Below, in pieces: positions 8,539-18,200 of a stretch of DNA of 61,617 bases. The DNA lies in assembly GCA_002361655.1 (NCBI GenBank), contig DETM01000043.1:551-62167 (forward strand), written 5' to 3'. This stretch comes from Prevotella sp. UBA3288 (GTDB taxonomy: Bacteria; Bacteroidota; Bacteroidia; Bacteroidales; Bacteroidaceae). Numbering within the stretch: the first letter of the stretch is position 1; each line of letters begins with the position of its first letter. Under the pieces are notes generated by a model. That model ran no database searches. It was not told the DNA's origin and saw only the letters and a program-made list of their open reading frames with translations. The translations under genes were made by a program, and so were the position numbers.

Positions 8539-9516
8539 CTACTTATTGCGCTGAATGACATAATCCAAATAGGCCGAAAATGCGGTACGAATCTCAGTGT
8601 CGTGGACCATATCTTCGAGAAAAGTAAGAGCCTTACTATGAAATTCCTCCATGCGCTGCTCAGCATAATCAATGCCCCCCTGCTGTTTGGTAAACTCCAC
8701 CAGAACCGCTATTTCATCTCTATTGATAGTACCCTCCTTTACCTTTTTCGCCAAATTGAGCATAGACTCAAAGTGTGAATGGTTCAAAGCGTAGATAACA
8801 GGGAGCGTCAACTTGCCTTCAGCCATATCATTACCCGTTGGTTTTCCTATCTCCTTCGAATCGTAATAATCGAAAATATCATCACGTATCTGGAACATGA
8901 TGCCAAGATTCTGACCGAACAGACTGGCTTGTTTAACAGCATCATCAGATGCGCCGGTCGAAAGTGCTCCAATAGCAGCACAAGACTCGAATAAAACGGC
9001 TGTTTTTTGCTTGATCACCTCATAGTAAATATCCTCCGAAATCTCCTTGTTGCTGATGTTCCACAACTGCAGCAGTTCCCCGGAAGCCAATGTACGGCCC
9101 AACTGTGCCAGATTCTCGATGATACGCTGATTATTAGTGTAAGAAACATTCAGTAAAGCAGTAGAAAGGATGAAATCGCCGACAAGTACCGCTGCTTTAT
9201 TATTATAGGTAGCATTGACCGAGGCCTGCCCCCTTCGCTCTTCACTTTCATCTACCACATCGTCATGCACGAGAGAAGCAGTGTGAAGTAATTCCAACCC
9301 AATGGCAGCACTCTGAGTGACCCGAGTTACTCCCCCAAAATTCTTGGCCATCAGCAACATCAAGATAGGACGCATCCGCTTTCCTCCACGCTGACGAATA
9401 TGTGTCAGTACATCAGAAAGTAGACGATCACCGTGCGTAAGAGACTGATTAAACAAGTCTATAAACTCGTTAAATTCGCGTTCAATTGGTCGTTTGATGA
9501 GCAATAATGGATCCAT
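8539..9516 (-). CDS. All-trans polyprenyl diphosphate synthase
   Basis: Condenses isopentenyl diphosphate units into a long prenyl diphosphate, most likely the side chain of menaquinone. The 325-residue product has both aspartate-rich motifs of E-type prenyl synthases: LVHDDVVDESEERRG (about residues 78-92) and FQIRDDIFDYYD (about 210-221), plus GGKRMRPILMLL for substrate binding. Chain length cannot be read off. It is divergent from polA; the 87-base gap holds a TACTTTTGT element for this gene at 9533-9541. Confidence 0.93.
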   Translation of the reverse strand: MDPLLLIKRPIEREFNEFIDLFNQSLTHGDRLLSDVLTHIRQRGGKRMRPILMLLMAKNFGGVTRVTQSAAIGLELLHTASLVHDDVVDESEERRGQASVNATYNNKAAVLVGDFILSTALLNVSYTNNQRIIENLAQLGRTLASGELLQLWNISNKEISEDIYYEVIKQKTAVLFESCAAIGALSTGASDDAVKQASLFGQNLGIMFQIRDDIFDYYDSKEIGKPTGNDMAEGKLTLPVIYALNHSHFESMLNLAKKVKEGTINRDEIAVLVEFTKQQGGIDYAEQRMEEFHSKALTFLEDMVHDTEIRTAFSAYLDYVIQRNK

Positions 9517-9552
9517 TTATCAGAATTTTGATACAAAAGTAATGAAAATCTC

Positions 9553-9583
9553 TTGATATTGGAAAATTTTTTAGTAATTTTAC
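9553..9583 (+). promoter_or_regulatory. Probable polA promoter
   Basis: CTTG (ends 9555) lies 19 bases before TAATTTTAC (9575-9583), a near match to the Bacteroidetes consensus with A instead of G in the last part. The polA start follows 20 bases later. Confidence 0.5.
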
Positions 9584-9603
9584 ACGAAAATTCTGAAATA
9601 ATT

Positions 9604-12372
9604 ATGGATAGACTCTTTTTACTTGACGCTTATGCCCTGATTTACAGGTCGTACTACGCCTTCATCAAAAACCCGCGCATTAACTCAAAGGGCCTCAACA
9701 CATCGGCCATCATAGGTTTTGTGAACACGTTGCAGGAAGTCCTCGAAAAAGAACAGCCTAAATACATCGGTGTGGCTTTCGACCCCCACGGTCCCACCTT
9801 CCGCAGTGAACAGTTTCCCGCCTACAAAGCCCAACGCGAAGCCACGCCTGAGGATATCCGCAAGGCAGTACCCATCATCAAAGAGTTGCTGCAGGCCTAT
9901 CGGATACCTGTTCTACAAGTGGACAGTTTCGAGGCAGACGACGTCATTGGTACACTGTCAAAAAAAGCAGAATCCATCGATGGAATCGAAACATTTATGC
10001 TGACTCCCGATAAAGACTATGGACAACTGGTCAGCGATCGCGTAAAAATCTATCGTCCCCGCCATGGAGGGGGCTACGAAGTGATGGGTCCGCAAGAAAT
10101 ATGTTCAAAATATGACATCACTACCCCACCCCAGATAATCGACCTGCTAGCATTGATGGGCGACTCGGCAGACAATTTTCCTGGTTGCCCAGGAGTCGGC
10201 GAGAAGACTGCATCCAAACTGATTAGAGAGTTTAATTCCGTTGAAGAATTACTTCAACGCACTCAAGAATTGAAAGGGGCCCTCAAGACCAAAGTGGAAG
10301 AACATGTCGAAGACATCCGTATGTCTTACTTCCTTGCAACGATCAGAACAGACGTCCCCATCGAACTCAACCTGTCTGACCTTATCCGAAAAGAGCCTGA
10401 CGAAGAAAAACTGTCACAACTCTTCGCCGACCTCGAATTCAAGGCCTTAAGCAATAGAGTTATTAAAAAAACTGAAAAGAAACAAAAAACAGATAATTCG
10501 GAACTCTCTCTATTTGAAGAATTTTCGACCGATGAGTCAGGCGATGAGAAATTTTCAAAATATGAGACCATAAAAACGACTCCTCATGAATACAAACTAA
10601 TTGATAATGAGGAAGATTTGATGAAATTATATGATTTTTTCAGGACAAAAGAATTTCTTGTTCTAGATACAGAAACCACTTCCACACAGGCCATCGAGGC
10701 AGAATTGGTCGGTTTGAGTTTCTCTGTCGAGGAACACAAAGCCTTTTATGTGCCCATTTCAGCCAATCGTGAAGAAGCGTTGCGTATTGTTAATATCTTT
10801 AAACCTCTTTTGGAAGACCCCAAAATTTTAAAGATTGGACAAAACCTAAAATACGATTTAGAAGTTTTAAGAAACTATAACATTCGTCTACAGGGACCCA
10901 TGTGGGACACGATGATAGCCCACTACCTGATCCAGCCCGAGTTGCATCATAACATGGACTACATGGCAGAGATTTATCTGAACTATCGGACAGTTCATAT
11001 AGACGAACTGATTGGACCGAAAGGAAAAAAACAAAAATCGATGCGCGACCTCTTCCCTACAGATGTTTATGAATATGCTTGCGAAGATGCAGACATCACA
11101 CTACAGTTAAAGAACAAACTGGAAACAGAACTGAAAGCACATGAATGTGAACGACTGTTTTATGATATCGAAATGCCACTGATGCCTGTATTGGCCGAGA
11201 TGGAAATCAACGGTGTCTGTCTGGACACAGAAGCGCTGAAAGAAACGTCAAAAGTTTTATCCGACCGTATGATTGAGTTAGAGACCCGTATATACAAACT
11301 CGCCGGCCAATCGTTCAATATCGCCTCGCCGAAACAAGTAGGCGAGATACTCTTCGACAAACTAAAAATAGTAGATAAAGCCAAGAAGACAAAGAATGGG
11401 CAGTACATCACGAGCGAAGAGGTGCTCCAACAACTGAAGCACAAACACGAGATTGTGGCAGACATCTTAGAACACAGAGGATTAAAGAAACTCATCGGCA
11501 CCTATATCGATGCCCTGCCAAAACTGATTAATCCCCGTACGGGTCATATCCATACCTCGTTCAATCAGTGCGTCACAGCCACAGGACGACTCTCCTCCTC
11601 CGATCCTAACTTGCAGAATATACCCATCCGGGGCGAGGATGGCAAAGAGATCAGGAAGGCATTTGTGCCAGAGCCTGGATGTCTGTTTTTTTCAGCAGAC
11701 TACAGTCAGATTGAATTGCGCGTGATGGCCCATCTTTCACAAGATGAAAACATGATTCGCGTGTTTCAGGAAGGTCACGACCTTCACGCTGCCACAGCCG
11801 CCAACATCTACAAGAAACCTATAGAACAGGTAACCCGCGACGAGCGTACCAAGTCGAAGCGTGCCAACTTCGGCATCATCTATGGCATCACCGTTTTTGG
11901 CCTGGCGGAGCGACTTGATATCAGCCGCGACGAGGCTAAAATGCTCATCGACGGCTACTTCGAGACCTTCCCACAGGTACACGACTATATGGAACGGTCG
12001 AAGCAGGTAGCACGCGAAAAAGGCTATGTCACTACCCTCTTCGGTCGTCGACGCTATCTGCCGGACATCAACTCACAGAACGCTACTGTTCGCGGCTTTG
12101 CCGAACGTAACGCCATCAATGCACCTATCCAGGGCACGGCTGCCGACATCATCAAGGTGGCCATGATTCGCATCTTCCAGCGTTTCCAAAAAGAAGGCAT
12201 CCGCAGTAAGATGATTCTTCAAGTGCACGACGAACTCAACTTCAGTGTCTATCCCGAAGAGAAAGAGCAGGTAGAGCGCATCGTGCTTGAAGAGATGCAG
12301 GGAGCCCTCGACATGAGGGTGCCGCTGGTAGCCGACTCCGGCTTTGGTAGCAACTGGTTGGAGGCACATTAA
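9604..12372 (+). CDS. polA: DNA polymerase I
   Basis: Replication and repair polymerase that removes RNA primers and fills gaps. From ATG 9604 (MDRLFLLDAYALIYRSYYAF) it has 922 residues. The N-terminal 5'-3' exonuclease shows SFEADDVIGTL and GDSADNFPGCPGVGEKTA. The middle domain keeps LVLDTETTS and a later YACEDADITLQL, so the 3'-5' proofreading exonuclease is probably active. The polymerase domain has ADYSQIELRVMAH (motif A), RAKRANFGIIYG-type motif B and LQVHDELNF (motif C). The start was moved inward from an upstream in-frame codon because the family begins at this methionine. Confidence 0.97.
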   Translation: MDRLFLLDAYALIYRSYYAFIKNPRINSKGLNTSAIIGFVNTLQEVLEKEQPKYIGVAFDPHGPTFRSEQFPAYKAQREATPEDIRKAVPIIKELLQAYRIPVLQVDSFEADDVIGTLSKKAESIDGIETFMLTPDKDYGQLVSDRVKIYRPRHGGGYEVMGPQEICSKYDITTPPQIIDLLALMGDSADNFPGCPGVGEKTASKLIREFNSVEELLQRTQELKGALKTKVEEHVEDIRMSYFLATIRTDVPIELNLSDLIRKEPDEEKLSQLFADLEFKALSNRVIKKTEKKQKTDNSELSLFEEFSTDESGDEKFSKYETIKTTPHEYKLIDNEEDLMKLYDFFRTKEFLVLDTETTSTQAIEAELVGLSFSVEEHKAFYVPISANREEALRIVNIFKPLLEDPKILKIGQNLKYDLEVLRNYNIRLQGPMWDTMIAHYLIQPELHHNMDYMAEIYLNYRTVHIDELIGPKGKKQKSMRDLFPTDVYEYACEDADITLQLKNKLETELKAHECERLFYDIEMPLMPVLAEMEINGVCLDTEALKETSKVLSDRMIELETRIYKLAGQSFNIASPKQVGEILFDKLKIVDKAKKTKNGQYITSEEVLQQLKHKHEIVADILEHRGLKKLIGTYIDALPKLINPRTGHIHTSFNQCVTATGRLSSSDPNLQNIPIRGEDGKEIRKAFVPEPGCLFFSADYSQIELRVMAHLSQDENMIRVFQEGHDLHAATAANIYKKPIEQVTRDERTKSKRANFGIIYGITVFGLAERLDISRDEAKMLIDGYFETFPQVHDYMERSKQVAREKGYVTTLFGRRRYLPDINSQNATVRGFAERNAINAPIQGTAADIIKVAMIRIFQRFQKEGIRSKMILQVHDELNFSVYPEEKEQVERIVLEEMQGALDMRVPLVADSGFGSNWLEAH

Positions 12373-12402
12373 AAGGTTAAAGGTTAAAGGTTAAGACATT
12401 AA

Positions 12403-13590
12403 GTGAAGAATAGGACGGCTATCATAGGCGGTGGAGCAGCGGGATTCTTTCTGGCCATCAATCTGAAAGAGATGCTACCGGAGATGGCAGTCACCATCTT
12501 CGAACGAGGCCAGCGCGTGCTCAGAAAGGTGGAGGTGTCGGGTGGGGGACGCTGCAACTGTACTAACTCGTTCGAGTCCGCCACCAACCTTCAGAGCGTC
12601 TATCCCCGCGGTCACCGACTGCTGAAACGCCTCTTCAATAGTTTCGACCAGCGTGATGCCTATGAGTGGTTTGAAAATCGAGGCGTGCCCCTGATAACAC
12701 AAAATGACCACTGTGTCTTCCCCCGTTCACAGGATGCCCACACCATCATCAACCTCTTTTTGAACGAGGTCAAACGGTTAGGTATCCATATCGCTACCCA
12801 TACCGTCATCGACTCGTTGGAACAGTTGAACGACTTCGATTATATCTGTGTGACTACCGGAGGGCAGCCACAGGCAGAAAATCTGTCGTGGCTACAGCAT
12901 CCTATCGAGAAGCCTGTGCCATCGCTCTTCACCTTTAGCATCGACGACCCGGCACTGAGAGCCCTCATGGGAACCGTCGTCGAAGAAGCCACAGCGATGA
13001 TTCCAGGCACCAAACTGCGAGCCTCGGGCCCACTGCTCATCACCCACTGGGGCATGAGCGGGCCATGCATCCTGCGACTGTCGAGTTATGCTGCCCGACT
13101 GCTGAACGAACACAACTATCATCTGCCTCTGACCATCAACTGGACAGATAGCACCGAGACCGCCGTCCACCAAGCGTTGGACAATATCCGCCAACAATAT
13201 CCGCAGAAAAAACTATCTACCATCCGCCCATTCAATCTCCCACAGCGACTATGGTCCTATCTGGTAGAGAAGAGTATGAAGGGTAGGGTAGAGGCCCGTT
13301 GGGGGAGCCTCAACCAGAAAGAGCAAAACAGGCTGGTCAACGTGCTGACGAACGATACGTACACCATCGCCGGCCGTGCAGCATTCAAAGACGAGTTCGT
13401 CACCTGTGGCGGCATCTCGCTGTCGGCAGTCAACACATCGACTCTGGAGAGCCGTCAGCGCCCCAACCTCTATTTCGCCGGCGAGGTGCTCGACATCGAT
13501 GGAGTGACCGGCGGCTTCAACTTTCAGGCAGCATGGACCACAGCCTATACGGTGGCTAAAGCCATTGCCGAAAAGTCTATAAGCCAATAG
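12403..13590 (+). CDS. BaiN/HI0933-family FAD-dependent oxidoreductase
   Basis: Flavoprotein of the HI0933/YhiN/BaiN family; its natural substrate is mostly unknown. The 395-residue product starts at GTG 12403 with the FAD motif TAIIGGGAAGFFLAINL. It has the family signature KVEVSGGGRCNCTNS and the C-terminal FAD-closing segment FAGEVLDIDGVTGGFNFQAAWTTA. The 30-base gap after polA consists of tandem AAAGGTT repeats, so the gene may be translated from the polA transcript. Annotated relatives include 3-dehydro-bile acid reductase (BaiN), but that activity should not be assumed here. Confidence 0.88.
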   Translation: MKNRTAIIGGGAAGFFLAINLKEMLPEMAVTIFERGQRVLRKVEVSGGGRCNCTNSFESATNLQSVYPRGHRLLKRLFNSFDQRDAYEWFENRGVPLITQNDHCVFPRSQDAHTIINLFLNEVKRLGIHIATHTVIDSLEQLNDFDYICVTTGGQPQAENLSWLQHPIEKPVPSLFTFSIDDPALRALMGTVVEEATAMIPGTKLRASGPLLITHWGMSGPCILRLSSYAARLLNEHNYHLPLTINWTDSTETAVHQALDNIRQQYPQKKLSTIRPFNLPQRLWSYLVEKSMKGRVEARWGSLNQKEQNRLVNVLTNDTYTIAGRAAFKDEFVTCGGISLSAVNTSTLESRQRPNLYFAGEVLDIDGVTGGFNFQAAWTTAYTVAKAIAEKSISQ

Positions 13591-13662
13591 CCGAAAAACC
13601 AGACTAAAAATGCAACTTAGGCATAACTTAAGATACCCTCAGGAAGATTTTAGCCAAAAGAT

Positions 13663-13694
13663 TTTGCAGTCTCGCCAAGAAATTGTATCTTTGC
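13663..13694 (+). promoter_or_regulatory. leuS promoter
   Basis: TTTG (13663-13666), a 19-base spacer and TATCTTTGC (13686-13694) form a textbook Bacteroidetes promoter. The leader to leuS is about 45 bases and A-rich. Confidence 0.85.
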
Positions 13695-13739
13695 AAATTG
13701 GATAATTATAAGTTGATTATAAAAAAACAATAAAGATAT

Positions 13740-16610
13740 ATGGAATACAACTTCAGAGAGATTGAAAAGAAATGGCAAAAGCGCTGGGTGGACAGCGGTA
13801 TTTACCATGTAGTAGAAGATGAGAAAAAGAAGAAATTCTATGTCCTCAATATGTTTCCTTATCCATCGGGAGCAGGACTTCATGTTGGCCACCCCTTAGG
13901 ATACATCGCTTCAGACATCTATGCCCGCTATAAGCGTCTCAAAGGCTTCAATGTGCTCAACCCCATGGGCTATGATGCCTATGGACTCCCTGCCGAGCAG
14001 TATGCCATCCAGACAGGTCAGCATCCGGCTATCACCACCGAACAGAACATTAATCGCTACCGTGAGCAGTTGGACAAGATAGGCTTCTCGTTCGACTGGG
14101 ACCGCGAGGTCAGAACCTGCGATCCTATTTACTATAAATGGACACAATGGGCGTTCCAGCGCATGTTCCGCAGTTACTTCAGTACCTCATCCAACAAGGC
14201 ACAGCCCACTATCAAACTGATAGAGCATTTCGAACTGATGGGTACAGAAGACTGTCATGCCCTTGGTACCGAAGAACTGCATTTCACAGCCTCCGACTGG
14301 GCTTCTTTCTCTGAGAAAAAGAAGCAAGAAGTGCTGATGAACTACCGCATAGCCTATCTGGCCGAGACCATGGTCAACTGGTGTCCCGCCCTGGGCACCG
14401 TGCTGGCTAACGACGAGGTTGTCAACGGTGTGTCAGAGCGCGGTGGCTACCCAGTGGAACAGAAGAAGATGCGCCAGTGGTGCCTGCGCACTTCAGCCTA
14501 TGCCCAGCGTCTGCTGGACGGTTTGGATACCATCGACTGGAGCGACTCGCTGAAAGAAGCCCAGCGCAACTGGATCGGACGCAGCGAGGGTACAGAGATG
14601 GAATTCCAAGTGGCTGACTCCGACCGTCATTTCACCATTTTCACTACTCGTGCCGACACCATCTTTGGTGTTACCTTCATGGTACTCGCCCCGGAATCAG
14701 AACTCGTTGCACAGTTGACCACTGCCGACCAGCAAGCCGCTGTCAACGAATATCTGTCTTATGTCAAGAAGCGCACAGAGCGTGAGCGCCAGATGGACCA
14801 CTCCGTCACCGGTGTCTTCTCCGGCTCCTATGCTGTCAATCCCTTCACCGGCGAGCGCATCCCCATTTGGATTGCCGAATATGTGCTGGCTGGCTACGGC
14901 ACCGGTGCTATCATGGCCGTACCTGCTCACGACAGTCGCGACTATGCCTTTGCCAAACATTTCAACCTGCCTATCGTGCCACTGATTGAAGGCGCCGATG
15001 TGTCGGAAGAGAGTTTTGACGCTAAGGAAGGTATCGTGATGAACTCGCCGGCGGCCGGCAAGACAGCCCTCGACGGTTTCTCGCTCAACGGGCTAACCAT
15101 CAAAGAGGCCATCGCCGCCACGAAGAAGTTCGTCACCGACCATCAACTGGGCCGTGTGAAGGTGAACTACCGTCTGCGTGATGCCATCTTCAGTCGTCAG
15201 CGCTATTGGGGCGAGCCATTCCCCATCTACTACAAGGACGACATGCCGTATATCATCCCCAAGGAATGCCTGCCCCTGCAGTTGCCAGAGATCGATGAAT
15301 ACAAGCCGACAGAAACCGGCGAGCCTCCTTTGGGACGTGCCAAGATGTGGGCGTGGGACACTAAGACGGACCAGGTGGTCTCTAAGGACCTTATCGACAA
15401 CAAGACCGTCTTTCCCCTCGAACTGAACACCATGCCGGGCTTTGCCGGTTCGAGTGCTTACTATCTGCGCTATATGGATCCCAAAAACGAGCAATGTCTA
15501 GTCAATAAGGACATCGATGAATATTGGCGCAATGTCGACCTTTACGTCGGAGGTAGCGAGCATGCCACCGGTCACTTGATCTACAGCCGCTTCTGGAACA
15601 AGTTCCTCTTCGACTGCGGCTATAGTTGCGAACAGGAGCCGTTCAAGAAACTGGTCAATCAGGGAATGATACAAGGATGGTCCAGTTTTGTGTTCCGCCT
15701 AAAAGGCACCAACCAATATGTCAGTTTCGACCTGCTTGACGCAAAGTACGACAATGAGTCGAAAAAGCAGCGCTACTTCTACAATGGACAAGAGGCAGAC
15801 CCCATATACACCGACATCAGCACAGTGGACGGCAAAGAACTGGACATCGAAAAGATACGTCAATGGATGCCTGAGTTCGAAGATGCTACATTCGTCATGA
15901 ATGCCGAGGGCAAGTATATCGTCTATCAGACCATCGAAAAGATGTCGAAATCGAAATACAATGTGGTGAACCCCGACGACATCTGCAACAACTATGGTGC
16001 TGACACGCTGCGTCTCTATGAGATGTTCCTCGGGCCCATCGAGCAGTCGAAGCCATGGGACGTAGCAGGTATCGACGGCTGCCACCGCTTCTTGAAGAAA
16101 CTATGGAACCTATACCAAAACGGTTTTGACGAGGGCAAGGCTACTGCTGACAATCTGAAAAGCATCCATAAACTCATCAAGAAGGTGTCGCAGGACATCG
16201 AGCAGTTCTCTTACAACACCTCTATCTCTGCCTTTATGATCTGTGTCAACGAACTGACGCAGCAGAAATGCAAGAACAAGGAGTTGCTCAAAGACCTTGT
16301 CATCCTCATCGCTCCGTTTGCGCCTCATATCGCTGAAGAGTTATGGGAAATCTTAGGCTGCGAGGGCAGCGTCTGCGATGCTCAGTGGCCTGAGTGGAAC
16401 GAGGACTATTTGGTCGAGAGCCAGGTGAAGATGGGTGTGGCCTTCAACGGCAAGACCCGTTTCGAGATTCAGTTGGCTGCCGATGCTGACAACCAAGCCA
16501 TTGAGCAGTTTGTCCGCAGCGATGAGCGCACGGCCAAATACGTGGAAGACAAACAGATTGTAAAGGTTATCATCGTCCCTAAGCGTATGGTGAACATCGT
16601 ATTGAAGTAA
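13740..16610 (+). CDS. leuS: Leucine-tRNA ligase
   Basis: Charges tRNA-Leu; cytoplasmic class I aminoacyl-tRNA synthetase. The product has 956 residues, usual for Bacteroidetes. The HIGH motif appears as HVGHPLGY near residue 50 and KMSKS as [12 protein letters not shown] near residue 735. A large editing (CP1) domain with the threonine-rich [12 protein letters not shown] and [17 protein letters not shown] segments lies between. The start [16 protein letters not shown] is canonical. The next gene begins immediately after its stop codon, so leuS probably heads an operon with the YitT-family gene and rdgB. Confidence 0.98.
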   Translation: MEYNFREIEKKWQKRWVDSGIYHVVEDEKKKKFYVLNMFPYPSGAGLHVGHPLGYIASDIYARYKRLKGFNVLNPMGYDAYGLPAEQYAIQTGQHPAITTEQNINRYREQLDKIGFSFDWDREVRTCDPIYYKWTQWAFQRMFRSYFSTSSNKAQPTIKLIEHFELMGTEDCHALGTEELHFTASDWASFSEKKKQEVLMNYRIAYLAETMVNWCPALGTVLANDEVVNGVSERGGYPVEQKKMRQWCLRTSAYAQRLLDGLDTIDWSDSLKEAQRNWIGRSEGTEMEFQVADSDRHFTIFTTRADTIFGVTFMVLAPESELVAQLTTADQQAAVNEYLSYVKKRTERERQMDHSVTGVFSGSYAVNPFTGERIPIWIAEYVLAGYGTGAIMAVPAHDSRDYAFAKHFNLPIVPLIEGADVSEESFDAKEGIVMNSPAAGKTALDGFSLNGLTIKEAIAATKKFVTDHQLGRVKVNYRLRDAIFSRQRYWGEPFPIYYKDDMPYIIPKECLPLQLPEIDEYKPTETGEPPLGRAKMWAWDTKTDQVVSKDLIDNKTVFPLELNTMPGFAGSSAYYLRYMDPKNEQCLVNKDIDEYWRNVDLYVGGSEHATGHLIYSRFWNKFLFDCGYSCEQEPFKKLVNQGMIQGWSSFVFRLKGTNQYVSFDLLDAKYDNESKKQRYFYNGQEADPIYTDISTVDGKELDIEKIRQWMPEFEDATFVMNAEGKYIVYQTIEKMSKSKYNVVNPDDICNNYGADTLRLYEMFLGPIEQSKPWDVAGIDGCHRFLKKLWNLYQNGFDEGKATADNLKSIHKLIKKVSQDIEQFSYNTSISAFMICVNELTQQKCKNKELLKDLVILIAPFAPHIAEELWEILGCEGSVCDAQWPEWNEDYLVESQVKMGVAFNGKTRFEIQLAADADNQAIEQFVRSDERTAKYVEDKQIVKVIIVPKRMVNIVLK

Positions 16611-17600
16611 ATGACCATCAATCATAAACTCATACTGAAGGAGGTCGGGGATTATGTCTTCATAACCCTTGGCCTCCTTCTGTATTCTTTCGGCTTCACC
16701 GTGTTTCTCATGCCCTACCAGATTGTCACTGGAGGCGTGACGGGCATCGCGGCCATCATCTTCTACGCCACCGCCTTCCCTATCGAGTACACCTATTTCC
16801 TCATCAATGTCGTACTGGGACTCATCGCCCTTCGCATACTGGGCCTGAAGTTCCTCACCAAGACCATCTATGCCTTTACTATGCTGTCGTTCCTGCTGGG
16901 TGTCTTCCAGCAACTGATGCCCGTTGACGAACAAGGACATTTCGTGAAGATACTGGGTGAGGGCCAGAACTTCATGTCGCTGCTCATCGGGTGTATCATG
17001 ACAGGATCGGCTCTGGCCATCGTCTTCCTCAATAATGGCTCTACGGGGGGAACAGACATCATCGCTGCCTCTGTCAATAAATACCGTGATGTGTCGCTCG
17101 GCACCGTCCTGGGATTTCTCGACCTGATCATCATTGGCTCCTGTCTGCTCATTCCGCAGTTTGGCGAACCCCTGCAGCGAGCCCACATGGTCGTCTTCGG
17201 CCTTTGTACGATGGTGGTGGAGAACTTCATGCTCGACTATCTGATGAACCGCCAGCGACAGTCCGTACAGTTTCTGATCTTCTCCGGTAAATGGCAGGAG
17301 ATAGCCAATGCCATCGGCACCAAGATGGACCATGGCGTCACCATACTCGACGGCCACGGCTGGTACACCGGCGAACAGCGCAAGGTGCTCTGCATACTGG
17401 CTAAGAAACGCGAGAGCGTAGCCATCTTCCGACTGATAAAAATGATCGACCCACAAGCCTTTGTCTCACAGTCGAGCGTCATCGGTGTCTATGGCGAGGG
17501 CTTCGACGATATAAAGGTTAAAATAAAACAACATGAAAATAGTATTCGCAACCAACAACCGGCACAAACTGGAGGAGATACGCCAGATTCTGGGCAATAG
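16611..17600 (+). CDS. YitT family membrane protein (DUF161/DUF2179)
   Basis: Inner-membrane protein of the YitT family, function unknown. The 329-residue product has about five hydrophobic segments in its first 210 residues, including a glycine-rich [13 protein letters not shown] segment typical of the repeat unit, and a soluble C-terminal DUF2179 domain ending near [11 protein letters not shown]. Its ATG directly follows the leuS TAA. The 3' end is odd: its last 68 bases overlap the start of rdgB in another frame, adding roughly 22 polar residues ([16 protein letters not shown]) beyond the usual end of the family. Loss of an earlier stop codon may explain this. Confidence 0.9.
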   Translation: MTINHKLILKEVGDYVFITLGLLLYSFGFTVFLMPYQIVTGGVTGIAAIIFYATAFPIEYTYFLINVVLGLIALRILGLKFLTKTIYAFTMLSFLLGVFQQLMPVDEQGHFVKILGEGQNFMSLLIGCIMTGSALAIVFLNNGSTGGTDIIAASVNKYRDVSLGTVLGFLDLIIIGSCLLIPQFGEPLQRAHMVVFGLCTMVVENFMLDYLMNRQRQSVQFLIFSGKWQEIANAIGTKMDHGVTILDGHGWYTGEQRKVLCILAKKRESVAIFRLIKMIDPQAFVSQSSVIGVYGEGFDDIKVKIKQHENSIRNQQPAQTGGDTPDSGQ

Positions 17601-18180
17601 CATCGAAGTACTCTCACTAAGCGACATCCATTGCGATGTCGATATTCCGGAGACAGGACAGACACTGCAAGAGAATGCTCTGCAGAAGGCACGCTATGTC
17701 TACAACCACTACCATATTGACTGCTTTGCCGACGACACTGGCTTGGAAGTAGAGGCCCTGCAGGGTGCCCCCGGCATCTATAGCGCCCGCTATGCCTCGA
17801 TGGAGGACAAACGGTGTCAGCCTCACGACAGCGAGGCCAACATGAGCCGTCTGTTGCGCGAATTAGGAGAAAATAACAATCGGCGTGCAAGATTTCGCAC
17901 CGTCATTGCGTTAATACAAAAGAAGGATGTCTGTCCCTGTGGATGCACCAGTATCAAACAGGAACATCTGTTCGAAGGCATCGTCGAGGGTGACATCACC
18001 CGTGAGCGGAGCGGGGCAGAGGGCTTCGGCTATGACCCTGTCTTCAAACCCGAAGGCTACGACAAAACCTTTGCCGAACTGGGAGCCGACATCAAAAACC
18101 AAATCAGCCATCGGGCACGAGCCACTCAGAAACTGGCAGAATACCTTTTAAAGTGGAAAAGTGAAAAGGTGGAAAAGTAA
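17533..18180 (+). CDS. rdgB: dITP/XTP pyrophosphatase (RdgB/HAM1 family)
   Basis: Hydrolyses dITP, dXTP and their ribo forms so that deaminated purines do not enter nucleic acids. The 215-residue product starts with the family signature [19 protein letters not shown] and has [23 protein letters not shown] and GFGYDPVF, which line the active site. The lysine-rich C-terminal tail (KWKSEKVEK) arises from an AAAGTGG/AAAAGG-rich simple sequence that continues past the stop. It overlaps the end of the YitT gene by 68 bases, implying translational coupling. Confidence 0.95.
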   Translation: MKIVFATNNRHKLEEIRQILGNSIEVLSLSDIHCDVDIPETGQTLQENALQKARYVYNHYHIDCFADDTGLEVEALQGAPGIYSARYASMEDKRCQPHDSEANMSRLLRELGENNNRRARFRTVIALIQKKDVCPCGCTSIKQEHLFEGIVEGDITRERSGAEGFGYDPVFKPEGYDKTFAELGADIKNQISHRARATQKLAEYLLKWKSEKVEK

Positions 18181-18200
18181 AAAGTAAAAAAGGTAAAACA

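Noticed and set aside
12373..12402. AAAGGTT repeats as a phase-variable switch for the flavoprotein gene
   Set aside because: They lie outside the coding frames and seven-base changes would only alter the spacer; similar simple repeats occur after rdgB and at 56.48 kb.
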